Part shown: positions 11,528 through 21,784 of the stretch, piece after piece
Numbering within the stretch: the first letter of the stretch is position 1
Layout of the letters: each line of letters begins with the position of its first letter
Source: Proteus penneri
GTDB lineage: Bacteria > Pseudomonadota > Gammaproteobacteria > Enterobacterales > Enterobacteriaceae
NCBI RefSeq assembly: GCF_003144535.1
Contig: NZ_PHFJ01000004.1
Coordinates: forward strand, 1 to 64,000
Reading direction: 5' to 3'
Length of the DNA stretch: 64,000 nt
Notes under the pieces: generated by a model
Seen by the model: the letters and a program-made list of their open reading frames with translations, nothing else
What the model was told of the DNA's origin: nothing
Database searches by the model: none
Translations under genes and position numbers: made by a program

Positions 11528-11798
11528 GTGGTAGAGATCAAAGTTTGTCATCCAGACAGGTGATTTATTTCTTCGAGTTTAGTATTTAATCAATTAATTA
11601 TTTCGAAGGTCGAAATTAATCAGAAAATAACCGAGATAACAAAACGAACTCTTTTATCTTTCTGAACACTATTTTTATCAGATGACGCTTTACGACTTAA
11701 TATTATCTGATATTGCTACGCAAAGCAGGACAAATTCATCTACACTTACTAAGTCCTGACTTAATGTGAACAATTGAGTTATAAAAGGAAAATATCCT
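11528..11798. other. ptsH upstream regulatory region
   Basis: No gene is seen between the cysK terminator and ptsH. The stretch is AT-rich and holds one perfect palindrome (11600-11616), a long-range CAGGAC/GTCCTG pairing (11726-11758), and the ptsH ribosome-binding site (AAAAGGA). I could not place a single convincing -10/-35 pair or a full CRP site. Confidence 0.55.
11600..11616. promoter_or_regulatory. Candidate Mlc/NagC-type operator upstream of ptsH
   Basis: ATTTCGA-AGG-TCGAAAT is a perfect 7-bp inverted repeat. ROK-family repressors of sugar uptake in E. coli (Mlc, NagC) use TTTCG/CGAAA-type half-sites, and Mlc represses ptsHI there. The assignment is inferred from resemblance and position. 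Confidence 0.45.
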
Positions 11799-12056
11799 AT
11801 GTACCAGCAAGAAGTTACTATTACAGCACCAAACGGCTTACATACTCGTCCTGCGGCACAATTTGTAAAAGAAGCCAAAACATTCTCTTCAGATATCACG
11901 CTTATCTCTAGCGGCAAATCTGCCAGCGCGAAGAGCCTTTTCAAATTACAAACGTTAGGCTTAACTCAAGGTACTGTTGTGACTATCTCTGCAGAAGGCG
12001 AAGATGAAAAACAAGCCGTTGAAGCATTGGTAAAATTAATGGCGGAATTAGAATAA
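11799..12056 (+). CDS. ptsH: Phosphocarrier protein HPr
   Basis: Small cytoplasmic phosphocarrier of the PTS, taking phosphate from EI and giving it to sugar-specific EIIA domains. At 85 aa it has the family length. The active-site histidine lies in [19 protein letters not shown] (His15) and the regulatory serine in [17 protein letters not shown] (Ser46 region). It is first of the ptsH-ptsI-crr operon. Confidence 0.98.
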   Translation: MYQQEVTITAPNGLHTRPAAQFVKEAKTFSSDITLISSGKSASAKSLFKLQTLGLTQGTVVTISAEGEDEKQAVEALVKLMAELE

Positions 12057-12193
12057 TTCGCGATTAATTATTAGCACAGTATTTATTCCCCTGAAACTAT
12101 TCAGGGGAGTTAATTTCAATGATGATTTTAAAACAACAGTATTTTGCAATCCTATTCTTTTAAGATTATCACCAGCAAGTCGTAGGATAAATT

Positions 12194-13921
12194 ATGATTT
12201 CAGGAATTTTAGCATCACCCGGTATCGCATTTGGTCAGACCCTTCTCCTCAAAGAAGAACCTATCATTATTAGCCAACGTAAGATCCAAAGTGATGAAAT
12301 TGAGGATCAAATCGAACGCTTTAAAGACGGCCGTAATAAATCTGCACAACAACTAGAAATTATTAAAGAACGTGCTGAAAAAAACCTTGGTGCGGATAAA
12401 GCCGAAATCTTTGAAGGTCATATCATGTTGCTAGAAGATGAAGAATTAGAACAAGAAATTGTTGCTCTCATCAAAAGTGACAAAAAAACCGCTGAAGCTG
12501 CTGTTCAATCAGTTATTGAAGATCAAGCAACTGCATTAGAAGCGTTAGATGACGAATATCTAAAAGAGCGTGCGGCTGACGTCCGTGATATTGGTAAACG
12601 CTTGATGCGCAATATTTTAGAAATGCCAATTATCGATCTAAGCGCTATTTCAGAAAAAGTTATTTTAGTTGCAACAGACCTTACCCCTTCTGAAACTGCT
12701 CAATTAAGCTTAGACAACGTATTAGGTTTTATCACTGATTTAGGCGGTAGAACATCTCACACCTCTATTATGGCTCGTTCATTAGAAATTCCAGCTATCG
12801 TAGGAACATCTAATGCGACACAAACCATTAAAAAAGACGATTATCTTGTTCTTGATGCGATTAATAACAAAATCATTATTAATCCATCAGATGAGGAACT
12901 CGAAACATTAAAAGCAATCAAAGACGAGTACCTGCACGAAAAAGAAGAATTGGCAAAACTTAAAGACCTACCTGCTATTACACTTGATGGGCATCAAGTC
13001 GAAGTTTGCGCTAATATTGGTACAGTTCGAGATGTTGCGGGTGCTGAACGTAACGGTGCTGAAGGTGTTGGTCTGTATCGTACTGAATTCTTATTTATGG
13101 ATAGAGACTCTTTACCAACAGAAGAGGAACAATTCCAAGCCTATAAAGCGGTAGCCGAAGCAGTAGGAAGTTCTGCGGTCATTATTCGTACTATGGATAT
13201 TGGTGGTGATAAAGACTTACCTTACATGAACCTACCAAAAGAAGAGAACCCATTCTTAGGCTGGCGTGCAATTCGTATTTGTCTTGACCGTAAAGAGATC
13301 CTTCATCCACAATTACGTGCTATCTTAAGAGCATCTGCTTTTGGTAAACTACGCATTATGTTTCCAATGATTATCTCTGTTGAAGAGATCCGTGCATTGA
13401 AAGCAGAACTTGAAATACTAAAAAGCCAGCTTCGTGAAGAAAAGAAAGCTTTTGATGAATCTATTGAAGTCGGTGTGATGGTAGAAACCCCTGCCGCAGC
13501 AGTGATGGCTCGTCATATGGCAAAAGAAGTTGACTTTTTTAGTATTGGGACTAACGATCTAACACAATATACTCTGGCTGTAGACCGTGGAAATGAGCTG
13601 ATATCTCATCTATATAATCCAATGTCACCTGCAGTACTCAACCTGATAAAACAGGTAATTGATGCATCACATGCTGAAGGTAAATGGACTGGAATGTGTG
13701 GTGAACTTGCTGGAGATGAACGAGCAACATTGCTCCTTCTCGGCATGGGATTAGATGAGTTTAGTATGAGTGCTATTTCAATTCCTCGCATCAAAAAAGT
13801 GATTCGTAACGCGAATTACGATGATGCAAAAGCACTAGCAGAGCAAGCACTTGCTCAGCCAACTGCTAAAGAATTGATGGACTTAGTAGAAACTTTTACT
13901 AAAGAAAAGACACTGTGCTAA
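12194..13921 (+). CDS. ptsI: PTS enzyme I
   Basis: Phosphoenolpyruvate-protein phosphotransferase, which starts the PTS chain by moving phosphate from PEP to HPr. The protein is 575 aa, the length of E. coli EI. The phospho-histidine lies in [19 protein letters not shown] (near His189). The PEP-binding barrel carries [12 protein letters not shown] and [11 protein letters not shown], and the catalytic cysteine lies in [16 protein letters not shown] precedes the ATG. It follows ptsH by 137 bases. Confidence 0.98.
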   Translation: MISGILASPGIAFGQTLLLKEEPIIISQRKIQSDEIEDQIERFKDGRNKSAQQLEIIKERAEKNLGADKAEIFEGHIMLLEDEELEQEIVALIKSDKKTAEAAVQSVIEDQATALEALDDEYLKERAADVRDIGKRLMRNILEMPIIDLSAISEKVILVATDLTPSETAQLSLDNVLGFITDLGGRTSHTSIMARSLEIPAIVGTSNATQTIKKDDYLVLDAINNKIIINPSDEELETLKAIKDEYLHEKEELAKLKDLPAITLDGHQVEVCANIGTVRDVAGAERNGAEGVGLYRTEFLFMDRDSLPTEEEQFQAYKAVAEAVGSSAVIIRTMDIGGDKDLPYMNLPKEENPFLGWRAIRICLDRKEILHPQLRAILRASAFGKLRIMFPMIISVEEIRALKAELEILKSQLREEKKAFDESIEVGVMVETPAAAVMARHMAKEVDFFSIGTNDLTQYTLAVDRGNELISHLYNPMSPAVLNLIKQVIDASHAEGKWTGMCGELAGDERATLLLLGMGLDEFSMSAISIPRIKKVIRNANYDDAKALAEQALAQPTAKELMDLVETFTKEKTLC

Positions 13922-13970
13922 TCGCATTAGCCAGAGCCCGGTCCCAACTACAATAATTAGGAGAAGATTC

Positions 13971-14480
13971 ATGGGTCTGTTTGATAAATTAAAATCACTG
14001 GTTTCAGAGGAAAAGAAAGGCAGTGGCACGATTGATATTGTCGCACCACTTTCAGGTGAAATCGTCAATATCGAAGAAGTTCCTGATGTTGTTTTCGCTG
14101 AAAAAATCGTAGGTGACGGTATTGCTATCAAACCTGCTGGTAATAAAATTGTTGCGCCAGTCGATGGTACTATCGGTAAAATTTTCGAGACTAACCATGC
14201 TTTCTCTATTGAGTCTGACAACGGTATCGAGTTATTTGTCCACTTCGGTATCGACACTGTTGAACTGAAAGGTGAAGGGTTTAAACGTATCGCTGAAGAA
14301 GGTCAGCAAGTAAAAGTCGGTGATACTATTTTAGAATTTGACTTAGCTGTATTAGAAGAAAAAGCAAAATCAGTTTTAACACCCGTTGTTATCTCTAATA
14401 TGGATGAAATTCAAGGTTTAACCAAAATGACAGGCCCAGTTACTGTTGGTGAAACCGTTATTATTCAGATTAAAAAATAA
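13971..14480 (+). CDS. crr: Glucose-specific PTS enzyme IIA (EIIA-Glc)
   Basis: Cytoplasmic EIIA of the glucose PTS and central regulator of inducer exclusion and adenylate cyclase in enterobacteria. At 169 aa it equals E. coli Crr. The phosphorylated histidine lies in [15 protein letters not shown], and its partner histidine in [10 protein letters not shown]. It lies 49 bases after ptsI, with AGGAGA before the ATG. A strong terminator follows. Confidence 0.98.
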   Translation: MGLFDKLKSLVSEEKKGSGTIDIVAPLSGEIVNIEEVPDVVFAEKIVGDGIAIKPAGNKIVAPVDGTIGKIFETNHAFSIESDNGIELFVHFGIDTVELKGEGFKRIAEEGQQVKVGDTILEFDLAVLEEKAKSVLTPVVISNMDEIQGLTKMTGPVTVGETVIIQIKK

Positions 14481-14502
14481 TCTTCTGTAATGTTCTCTAT
14501 TT

Positions 14503-14532
14503 AAACCGCCACCCATATGTGGCGGTTTTTTT
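14503..14532 (+). terminator. Terminator of ptsHI-crr
   Basis: AAACCGCCAC pairs with GTGGCGGTTT around CCATAT and is followed by TTTT, 22 bases after the crr stop. Confidence 0.92.
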
Positions 14533-14562
14533 ATATTCAAAACCCCAAGACCAAAGACCCAA

Positions 14563-14714
14563 AATACTCTAAATAATTCAAGATGTAGCTAGGCGACAAG
14601 TAAATAAGTCGCTAGGAACATACACAAGTATGTGCCTAGTGCGAATGAACGCAGTCAACAACGCTACACCTTAAAGTATGACGAGTAACGCTGCAGTTTG
14701 AATTATGACGAGTA
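14563..14714. repeat. ERIC element with a 27-bp tandem duplication of its end
   Basis: Positions 14563-14687 align along their length with the ERIC copy at 7474-7600 (same start ATACTCTAAATAATTC and same end TATGACGAGTA). The last 27 bases (14661-14687) are then repeated, diverged, at 14688-14714. This extra repeat overlaps the 3' end of cysM and supplies its last codons and stop. Confidence 0.85.
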
Positions 14715-15587
14715 AACACCCGTCGACAAATAACGATCCCCTCTATCACAAACAATCGCCACAATCACTGCCCCTGGATTTTCTTTTGCAACGCGCAGAG
14801 CGCCAGCAACAGCCCCTCCAGAACTTACGCCACAGAAGATACCCTCTTGACTTGCTAAAAGGCGCATTGTTGATTCAGCTTCGGTTTGAGACATATCAAT
14901 CACACTATCCACCAGCTCTTTTTTAAAAATTCCCGGCAAATAAGCGGGTGACCAGCGACGAATACCTGGAATTTGGCTTTTTTCTTCTGGCTGAAGTCCA
15001 ATGATTTGTACTTGGTCAGATTGTGTTTTTAAATAACTACCTACACCTGTAATGGTGCCTGTTGTGCCCATACTTGACACAAAATGTGTAATACGGCCTC
15101 GCGTCTGTTGCCAAATTTCGGGGCCTGTTGACAAAAAATGGGCTCTTGGGTTATCTGGATTATTAAATTGATCTAATACCTTTCCTTCGCCCTGCTGTTC
15201 CATTTGTTGTGCAAGATCTCGCGCACCTTCCATACCGACTTCACGACTTACTAAAATCAATTCTGCGCCATAAGCTTGCATAGAAGCTTGACGCTCTTTA
15301 CTCATATTCTCAGGCATTAACAATTTTAAGCGGTAACCTTTTACCGCCGCAATCATCGCCAAGGCAATACCCGTATTACCACTGGTTGCTTCAATCAGCG
15401 TATCACCCGGTTTTATTTCACCGCGTAATTCCGCTTGTTCAATCATCGATAATGCAGCTCTGTCTTTAACTGAACCTGCAGGATTATTGCCTTCAAGTTT
15501 AACCCAGATTTCAGCGTCTACCTCTTGCGTAAGTCGTTGTAGTTTTACTAATGGTGTATTACCAATAAATTGTTCTAACCCTGCCAC
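14703..15587 (-). CDS. cysM: Cysteine synthase B, C-terminus replaced by ERIC sequence
   Basis: PLP-dependent O-acetylserine sulfhydrylase that can also use thiosulfate. The PLP lysine lies in [31 protein letters not shown] and SSMGTTGTITGVGSYLK are the substrate and phosphate loops. The start is GTG (15587), with AGGGA 6 bases upstream. The protein matches E. coli CysM up to DRGDRYLSTGV and then ends in YSS. The E. coli protein continues for about a dozen residues; here the last codons and the TAA lie in the ERIC repeat. All catalytic parts are kept, so activity is likely. It is convergent with crr and is separated from cysA by a terminator. Confidence 0.95.
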   Translation of the reverse strand: MAGLEQFIGNTPLVKLQRLTQEVDAEIWVKLEGNNPAGSVKDRAALSMIEQAELRGEIKPGDTLIEATSGNTGIALAMIAAVKGYRLKLLMPENMSKERQASMQAYGAELILVSREVGMEGARDLAQQMEQQGEGKVLDQFNNPDNPRAHFLSTGPEIWQQTRGRITHFVSSMGTTGTITGVGSYLKTQSDQVQIIGLQPEEKSQIPGIRRWSPAYLPGIFKKELVDSVIDMSQTEAESTMRLLASQEGIFCGVSSGGAVAGALRVAKENPGAVIVAIVCDRGDRYLSTGVYSS

Positions 15588-15691
15588 AATAAGTCCCTGC
15601 TCATTTATTTGTCTGTATTAATGAAGAAATCACATTTAACTTATTAACGCAATAATATTAATGCAATTCGATAAGTCTCTTTGCTTTTATA

Positions 15692-15728
15692 GAAACCAAA
15701 ACACCCACGCCAGAAATAAGCATGGGTG
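15692..15728 (-). terminator. Terminator of cysPUWA
   Basis: On the minus strand CACCCATGC pairs with GCGTGGGTG (one T-G pair) and is followed by TGTTTTGGTTT. It lies between cysA and cysM, so cysM probably has its own promoter. Confidence 0.72.
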
Positions 15729-15764
15729 AAAAAGAGTGAAATTAGCGATAGATTAATAATGAAA

Positions 15765-16853
15765 TTAGGCAGTATAAGCTAACGATACCGTTTTTAAGGG
15801 TGTATCGCCCGAATATAAACGGGCTTGAGCACCGCCCATATAATAGGTGTTTCCTTTTGTTGGCGTTAAAGACATCTCATTCCATACTGCCGTAATTGGC
15901 GTTTTATTCCATCCTATGGGCTGTAAAATCAATTGCCAATAATGTCCTTTAGGTGAAACCTCAATGACTTTAACCGGTAATCGACAAACACTATTTTCAT
16001 GTGTACTTAATGCTATTTCCCAAGGGCGTAAAAACACATCGACTGAACCTTGATAAAGCGGTATCACCGATAATGGCAAGTGATATCCCCCAATCTGTAA
16101 TTGAGCGCCATTAATTTCACCTTGTAGATGATTCACATCACCTAGAAATTCTAAAACAAAGCGGCTTTGTGGTGATTGCCATACTTCTTGTGGTGTCCCT
16201 ACTTGCTCTATTTTACCATTCCCCATAATCACAATGCGATCAGCAACTTCCATCGCTTCCTGTTGATCATGAGTCACAAAGACACTGGTAAATTTAAGCT
16301 CTTCATGCAATTCACGTAGCCAACGGCGTAATTCTGTTCTTACTTTGGCATCTAAAGCACCAAAAGGCTCATCTAATAATAAAATTTGAGGCTCTACAGC
16401 CAAAGCCCTAGCTAAAGCCACCCGCTGTTTTTGCCCACCCGATAATTGTGCTGGGTAACGTTGCGCTAAATGAGGCAATTGGATCATCTCTAACAACTGC
16501 TGCACTTTTTTATGAATAGCTTCTTTGTTCGGGCGCTCTCGTCGAGGTAATACTGTTAAACCAAAAGCAATATTCTCAAATACGGTCATATGGCGAAACA
16601 GCGCATAGTGCTGAAAAACAAAGCCAACTTTGCGATCTCTCGCATGCAATTGGCTAACATCCTGCCCTTCAAAACAGATTTTTCCTTGGGTTTGATGTTC
16701 TAATCCCGCAATAATACGTAAAAGCGTTGTTTTTCCTGATCCTGAAGGCCCTAACAGTGCCACCATTTCACCTGAAGCGACATCAAGGGTGACATCATGC
16801 AACACTTCAGTGCGATCAAAATATTTTGTGACACTATTAATTTCAATACTCAT
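15765..16853 (-). CDS. cysA: Sulfate/thiosulfate ABC transporter ATPase CysA
   Basis: Cytoplasmic ATPase of the sulfate/thiosulfate importer. Walker A ([11 protein letters not shown] near 33-43), Q-loop (VFQHYALF), ABC signature ([15 protein letters not shown]), Walker B ([12 protein letters not shown]) and the H-loop ([14 protein letters not shown]) are all intact. A C-terminal regulatory domain of about 120 residues follows. The length is 362 aa. GAGG lies 6 bases before the ATG, and it follows cysW by 31 bases. Confidence 0.96.
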   Translation of the reverse strand: MSIEINSVTKYFDRTEVLHDVTLDVASGEMVALLGPSGSGKTTLLRIIAGLEHQTQGKICFEGQDVSQLHARDRKVGFVFQHYALFRHMTVFENIAFGLTVLPRRERPNKEAIHKKVQQLLEMIQLPHLAQRYPAQLSGGQKQRVALARALAVEPQILLLDEPFGALDAKVRTELRRWLRELHEELKFTSVFVTHDQQEAMEVADRIVIMGNGKIEQVGTPQEVWQSPQSRFVLEFLGDVNHLQGEINGAQLQIGGYHLPLSVIPLYQGSVDVFLRPWEIALSTHENSVCRLPVKVIEVSPKGHYWQLILQPIGWNKTPITAVWNEMSLTPTKGNTYYMGGAQARLYSGDTPLKTVSLAYTA

Positions 16854-16884
16854 ATTTTGCCTCTACTTTGTGTCAATAATGATG

Positions 16885-17727
16885 TCATTGCTGACGGGCT
16901 AAATGCCATTGCAAAGCACTTTTAAACATTAAGGTAAAAATTGCCATCATCGCGAGTAATGCAGCTGCAGTAAATGCACCAACAGTATTGTAATCTTGAT
17001 GCAGCAATTCAACTTGTAACGGCAGTGAATAGGTTTCACCACGAATAGCACCAGATACCACCGAAACAGCGCCGAACTCACCAATGGCTCTGGCATTGGT
17101 TAAAACCACACCATATAACAATGCCCAGCGAATATTTGGTAATGTCACACGCCAAAACATTTTCCATCCACTCGCCCCTAATAACACCGCGGCTTCATCT
17201 TCTTGGCTACCTTGACTCATCATCACCGGCACCAGTTCTCTAACAACAAAAGGACAAGTGACAAATACGGTGACTAAAACCATTCCCGGCCATGAGAACA
17301 TAAGCTGAATATCAAACTGAGATAACCATTGACCAGCCCAGCCATTACTGCCGTAAAAAAGCAAGTAGAGCAGTCCAGCGACAACAGGCGATACCGCAAA
17401 AGGGATATCAATGAGTGTCATTAATAGTTGTCGCCCCGGAAAACGAAAGCGAGTAACCAGCCATGCCATACTGACACCAAACAACATATTGACAGGCACC
17501 GTGATTAACGCGATTAATACCGTTAACCAGACAGCATGTAACATATCGCTGTCTAATAAGTTTTCAGTAAATATTTCAACACCTTTTGAAAACGCAGTCA
17601 TAAAGATCCACGCAATCGGCACAACTAAAAATAAAATGGATAACACAACGCCTGTAAGAATTAATCCCCACTTTACCCAATCTATTTGGCGACGATAGAT
17701 AGAGCGTTGTTGCATAATATCTGACAT
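16885..17727 (-). CDS. cysW: Sulfate/thiosulfate ABC permease CysW
   Basis: One of two inner-membrane permease subunits of the CysUWA-CysP importer. The 280-aa protein has six or so hydrophobic segments, and the EAA loop (EDEAAVLLGASGWKMFWRVTLPNI) docks the ATPase. The ATG at 17727 shares its first base with the TGA stop of cysU, so the two are translationally coupled. Confidence 0.95.
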   Translation of the reverse strand: MSDIMQQRSIYRRQIDWVKWGLILTGVVLSILFLVVPIAWIFMTAFSKGVEIFTENLLDSDMLHAVWLTVLIALITVPVNMLFGVSMAWLVTRFRFPGRQLLMTLIDIPFAVSPVVAGLLYLLFYGSNGWAGQWLSQFDIQLMFSWPGMVLVTVFVTCPFVVRELVPVMMSQGSQEDEAAVLLGASGWKMFWRVTLPNIRWALLYGVVLTNARAIGEFGAVSVVSGAIRGETYSLPLQVELLHQDYNTVGAFTAAALLAMMAIFTLMFKSALQWHLARQQ

Positions 17728-18560
17728 CAATGCCCCCTCAACCGTTGACCAAATCGGCTTTGTAATCCATTAATTGAAAACAGTAAGACTAAAGAAACAA
17801 GTAAAATCACGGAAGCCACAGCACTTGCCGCAGGATAATCAAATTCTTGCAATCGAATAAAAATCATCAAAGAAACGACTTCTGTTTGCCATGCAATATT
17901 GCCAGCAATAAAAATCACAGCGCCAAACTCACCTAAACTGCGCGTAAACGAGAGCGCAGTTCCCGCTATTAGCGCCGGCGATAACTCCGGTAATACAACC
18001 TTACGAAAAGTTTGCCAACGACTCGCCCCGAGTGTTTCAGCAGCTTCTTCATACTCAGGGCCTAACTCTTCAAGCACTGGCTGAACTGTTCTTACAACAA
18101 AAGGTAAACTGGTAAAAGCCATAGCAACGGCGATGCCAATCCATGTATTAATGACTTTGATATCAAATTTATCCAATACAAAACCGTACCAGCCTTGTGT
18201 TGAAAAAAGAGTTGCAAGCGTCAAGCCAGCAACAGCCGTAGGTAAAGCGAAAGGTAAATCCATTAAACCGTCAAGTAGTCGTCTACCCGGAAAACGGTAA
18301 CGAGTAATGATCCATGCAAGCAACATACCGAAAATAGCATTAAAAATACTGGCAACCGCAGCCGCTAATAGTGTGACTTTATACGCAGCCACAATTTGAG
18401 GATGTGTTATCACCGCCCAATATTGGGACCAACTCATATCAGAAAGTTGCACAACCAGCGCACTCATTGGTAATAGTAAGATCAAGCAGGTATAAAACAG
18501 TGTTCCGCCTAAGCTTAATCCAAATCCCGGTAATACCCGCTTACTGGTTGTGATAAACAT
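17727..18560 (-). CDS. cysU: Sulfate/thiosulfate ABC permease CysU (CysT)
   Basis: Second permease subunit of the importer, 277 aa, with multiple membrane segments and the ATPase-docking EAA loop (EEAAETLGASRWQTFRKVVLP). Its ATG overlaps the stop of cysP by one base (TAATG) and its stop overlaps the cysW start. Gene order cysP-cysU-cysW-cysA matches E. coli. Confidence 0.95.
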   Translation of the reverse strand: MFITTSKRVLPGFGLSLGGTLFYTCLILLLPMSALVVQLSDMSWSQYWAVITHPQIVAAYKVTLLAAAVASIFNAIFGMLLAWIITRYRFPGRRLLDGLMDLPFALPTAVAGLTLATLFSTQGWYGFVLDKFDIKVINTWIGIAVAMAFTSLPFVVRTVQPVLEELGPEYEEAAETLGASRWQTFRKVVLPELSPALIAGTALSFTRSLGEFGAVIFIAGNIAWQTEVVSLMIFIRLQEFDYPAASAVASVILLVSLVLLFSINGLQSRFGQRLRGH

Positions 18561-19579
18561 TATTGACGTCCTTGCACTAATAACTTGTCAAGCATGCCAT
18601 CAGTTGTGAAATGCGTTTTCATCACGTTATTCCAATCACCAAATATCTCTTCAACGGTAAATAAAGATGTTGTTGGAAACTGTGCTGCTTTTTGAGCCAT
18701 GACTGCTTTATCATTTACGCGATAGTTAAATTGCGTGATGATCTCTTGTGCTCTAGGGCTGTATAAATAATTGAGGTAAGTTTTTGCCAATGTTTCTGTG
18801 TTATTACGTTGCACATTTTTATCAATCCAAGCGACTGGAAACTCAGCTAGAATATCTACAGGTGGCACAATAACTTGATATTCATCTTCACCATATTGCT
18901 GGCGAATATTATTAACTTCGGATTCAAAACTGATCAGCACATCCCCAAGCCCACGTTCAATAAAAGAGGTTGTAGCACCACGACCTCCCGTATCAAACAC
19001 TTCAACATTTTTAAGGAACTTTTTCATTGCTTCTTGGGTTTTTGCATCATTACCATAAGCTTTTTCAAAAGCGCCCCAAGCAGCTAAATAGGTATAACGC
19101 CCATTACCTGATGTTTTTGGATTAGGGAAAACCACTTTGACATCTTCGCGGGTTAAATCCTCCCATGTTGTAATATTTTTAGGATTACCTTTGCGAACTA
19201 AATACGCCATAGTGGAATAATAAGGTGAGCTATTGTTAGGCAAACGTTGTTGCCAATCTGCAGGAATAAGCTTGCCTTTATCATGCAGAATTTGCACATC
19301 TGTAACTTGGTTATAGGTCACTACATCCGCAGGTAGCCCTTGCAATATCGCAAGTGCTTGCTTAGAAGAACCCGCATGAGATTGTTTAATAGTCACTTTG
19401 TCATCAGGATGCTGCGCATCCCACTGCGTTTTAAAATCACTATTTAGCTGTGTGAATAACTCTCGCGCAATGTCATAAGAGCTATTAAGTAATTGAGCGG
19501 CCCCTGCATAACTACTAACAACCAAAGACAATACTGCGGTTGTTTGTAATGCAAAGGTTTTGATTGTATTTTTCTTCAT
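18560..19579 (-). CDS. cysP: Periplasmic thiosulfate/sulfate-binding protein CysP
   Basis: Substrate-binding protein feeding CysUWA. Of 339 aa, the first 28 or so form a Sec signal peptide ([20 protein letters not shown], then a probable cleavage after AGA-A). The mature part carries the family segments [27 protein letters not shown] and [19 protein letters not shown]. The thiosulfate-binding paralogue CysP is favoured over Sbp by its place at the head of cysUWA. The ATG at 19579 is preferred to the TTG one codon earlier. CysB would be the expected activator, but I could not define its site. Confidence 0.95.
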   Translation of the reverse strand: MKKNTIKTFALQTTAVLSLVVSSYAGAAQLLNSSYDIARELFTQLNSDFKTQWDAQHPDDKVTIKQSHAGSSKQALAILQGLPADVVTYNQVTDVQILHDKGKLIPADWQQRLPNNSSPYYSTMAYLVRKGNPKNITTWEDLTREDVKVVFPNPKTSGNGRYTYLAAWGAFEKAYGNDAKTQEAMKKFLKNVEVFDTGGRGATTSFIERGLGDVLISFESEVNNIRQQYGEDEYQVIVPPVDILAEFPVAWIDKNVQRNNTETLAKTYLNYLYSPRAQEIITQFNYRVNDKAVMAQKAAQFPTTSLFTVEEIFGDWNNVMKTHFTTDGMLDKLLVQGRQ

Positions 19580-19751
19580 CAAAAGTACCCATCATTGTAA
19601 GTTTTATTCTAATGGTTACTTTATCGGCTTTATTTATAACAGTGTAGTTAGCTTTTGTTATTTGATATAACTGAAAGATATTAAAAATGAATAAAACTCA
19701 GGCTAATTTATTAAATTTGTATCAATTACTATTAATATGAAAAAAATTCAG

Positions 19752-19782
19752 ACAAAAATGCCCGCTTTAAAAGCAGGCATTT
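19752..19782 (-). terminator. Terminator of yfeX
   Basis: On the minus strand AAATGCCTGC pairs with GCGGGCATTT (a T-G pair inside) and is followed by TTGTC after a T tract, 34 bases after the yfeX stop. Confidence 0.75.
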
Positions 19783-19815
19783 CATTAATAAAACGTATTT
19801 AACACTAGATAATGA

Positions 19816-20712
19816 TTACAGTGCTTTTAATACTTCGTAAGAAGGTGCGAAGTAATAACTTCCTGTTACCGGTTTACTCATACGTAATAGGTCGTCATGT
19901 TTGCCATCTAATTCACCAAACATGCTCAATAATTGCTGCTCGATGTTATATAAACGACCACAGTAAGCTAAGAAATATAAACCATGTTTGCCGCTTGCAG
20001 TGCCGTAAGGTAGGCTGTGACGTAAAATCGCTAACTCTTCACCATCTTCTTCAATCACAACACGAGAAACGTGAGATGTCACATTACGTTCTGATTCATC
20101 AAGTTCAACACTGTCTTTTTTAGTACGACCGATCATTTTCTCTTGATCTGATTCACTAAAACGAGCCCATTTTTTTAGGTTATGCTCATAACGTTGAACT
20201 AAAACATAACTACCACCCGCATCAACACCATCATTAATTAGCGCAACACCATAACGCTCATCATCTTGTGGGTTTTCTGTACCATCAATAAAACCACTTA
20301 AATCGCGCTCTTCTATCCAACGGAAACCATGAATTTCTTCTTCAACTTTGATTGCATCACCAAAAGCAGTAATTGCAGCTTGAGCGAGTGAGAAATTCAC
20401 ATCATGGCGCATAGATTGAATGTGAATAAGGAGATCACGTTGTGTCGCTGGTGCTAAACCTTTACCTAATGGGCGAAAAGGTTTTAGCTCAGGAGCACTG
20501 TTTTCATCTGATAATTTTTTCCAAAGATCAGAGCCAAATGCAACAACTGCGCCTAATGACGCATCAGGAAATTGCTTTTGTAAATCAGATAATGATTGCA
20601 TGAATTTCTGACACCCTTCACGCAGAGCATCTAATTCACCCACGACCATTGCTTCAATAAAAAGACCAAATTTACTATGTGAGACTAAAATGCCACTTTG
20701 TGCATGAGACAT
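19816..20712 (-). CDS. yfeX: Dye-decolorizing-type haem peroxidase YfeX
   Basis: Cytoplasmic B-type DyP peroxidase homologue (298 aa). It has the DyP signature GFIDGTENP, with the distal aspartate, and the region [21 protein letters not shown] expected to carry the distal arginine and haem-edge residues. There is no Tat or Sec signal, as in E. coli YfeX. The physiological role is disputed: peroxidase activity on porphyrinogens is documented and deferrochelation has been claimed. Its neighbours yfeY, ypeA and hemF match E. coli order, and the haem-biosynthesis gene hemF is nearby. Confidence 0.93.
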   Translation of the reverse strand: MSHAQSGILVSHSKFGLFIEAMVVGELDALREGCQKFMQSLSDLQKQFPDASLGAVVAFGSDLWKKLSDENSAPELKPFRPLGKGLAPATQRDLLIHIQSMRHDVNFSLAQAAITAFGDAIKVEEEIHGFRWIEERDLSGFIDGTENPQDDERYGVALINDGVDAGGSYVLVQRYEHNLKKWARFSESDQEKMIGRTKKDSVELDESERNVTSHVSRVVIEEDGEELAILRHSLPYGTASGKHGLYFLAYCGRLYNIEQQLLSMFGELDGKHDDLLRMSKPVTGSYYFAPSYEVLKAL

Positions 20713-20814
20713 ATTGCTTTCCTAATCAATAATCAAAACACCCAAAATGATGTTGATTATATCGAATATTTTTTTCTGAATATTTGCCTTTTAACAAATA
20801 TCAGACAGTCTAGT

Positions 20815-20845
20815 TATAAACTATTCCTTGTTTTATAAGGAATAG
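20815..20845 (-). terminator. Hairpin after yfeY
   Basis: CTATTCCTT pairs with AAGGAATAG around 7 bases, directly after the yfeY stop. The following T tract is weak (GTTTATAA), so termination may be partial and yfeX may be partly co-transcribed. Confidence 0.6.
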
Positions 20846-20847
20846 CG

Positions 20848-21450
20848 TTAAAGCGATTTATTAAGCCAAATAATTTGCGTTAATGTCCAGTTTGATAAAA
20901 CTTCATCAGGTGGCATTAATCCGTCGGGGCCATCCCATTGGCCACTAAAGACATAACTTACCGATTTAGCTTCTGCAGATTGGCACAAAATGGTTCTCTG
21001 CTTTTCATCTTTAGGACCTTTGCTACACGCACCAAATGCTTTCTTATAAATATCTTTAAATGGTGTACCTATCGTTGTGCCCCAATCTGTCATTGCCTTA
21101 TCATCAAAGACTTCTATTTTCTCAACGGTACTTTTTTCTTTGCCATAGAAAGCCACTTGAACTTTATTATCTTTTAATGCTTGAACGACAACAATAATAT
21201 CACTACCTTGCATCTCCATACCTTCACGGTAATTGAAGCTACCACCTAACTCATTTTTTATTTCACTTTCTGTTATTTTTGTTGATTGGGTGATATTTCC
21301 TAATCCATTAGCAGAAACGGTTAACGTATCATTTGAAAACCAATTCATCGGATTTAGTGCAGAAAAAGACATTCCTCCCATGGATGAACAGCCACTTAAT
21401 AGCAAAACACTCGTGCTTAAACACAAGGGTAACCAAAACTTAGGCATCAT
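20848..21450 (-). CDS. yfeY: Outer-membrane-type lipoprotein YfeY
   Basis: A 200-aa lipoprotein with a signal peptide ending in the lipobox LLSGC (lipidated Cys near 21), followed by a soluble domain of the YfeY (DUF1131) family. In E. coli yfeY belongs to the sigma-E envelope-stress regulon; its function is unknown. GGAG lies 6 bases before the ATG. It precedes yfeX in the same order as E. coli. Confidence 0.88.
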   Translation of the reverse strand: MMPKFWLPLCLSTSVLLLSGCSSMGGMSFSALNPMNWFSNDTLTVSANGLGNITQSTKITESEIKNELGGSFNYREGMEMQGSDIIVVVQALKDNKVQVAFYGKEKSTVEKIEVFDDKAMTDWGTTIGTPFKDIYKKAFGACSKGPKDEKQRTILCQSAEAKSVSYVFSGQWDGPDGLMPPDEVLSNWTLTQIIWLNKSL

Positions 21451-21784
21451 TTATTTCTCCGTTAAACTTTTTCATCACACATTAAAATAGATATTGAGGG
21501 TATCAAGCACACCTTATCTTACTCTTTGTATTGCCTCAAACATCAGGCTAAAACAGTTACAATAAGTCAGCATAACAAAATATATACTGATTTGATCTTA
21601 GATAACCACATGAAAAGAAAGCCTAGTTACGACCATCAACATAACATTTTGTTCCACAGAAAAGGCAATATCAGATTTTACGTATAAAATAAGAAGTATA
21701 AACGTAAGAATAGAAACAAAGAAAAAGAGATAAGTATAAAGGGAAGAGAAACAACCCCTAAAGATATCAGGGGTTTAAACACAA
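21451..21784. other. Intergenic region between yfeY and ypeA
   Basis: This region of about 330 bases holds no recognisable gene. The side next to ypeA is A-rich and carries the ypeA hairpin (21753-21775). A 25-codon plus-strand frame at 21610-21687 lacks a ribosome-binding site and was not accepted. The yfeY promoter should lie in the first 150 bases but could not be placed. Confidence 0.5.
21745..21775 (-). terminator. Probable terminator of ypeA
   Basis: AACCCCT pairs with AGGGGTT around 9 bases, 10 bases after the ypeA stop. The T tract on the minus strand is interrupted (TTGTTTCTC), so strength is uncertain. Confidence 0.6.

Noticed and set aside
11763-11785. TGTGA half-site before ptsH as a CRP site
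   Set aside because: The second half-site does not match, and the position is too close to the ptsH start codon for a normal activator site.
21610-21687. 25-codon plus-strand frame in the yfeY-ypeA gap
   Set aside because: No ribosome-binding site, no promoter and no recognisable composition; frames of this size are expected by chance.
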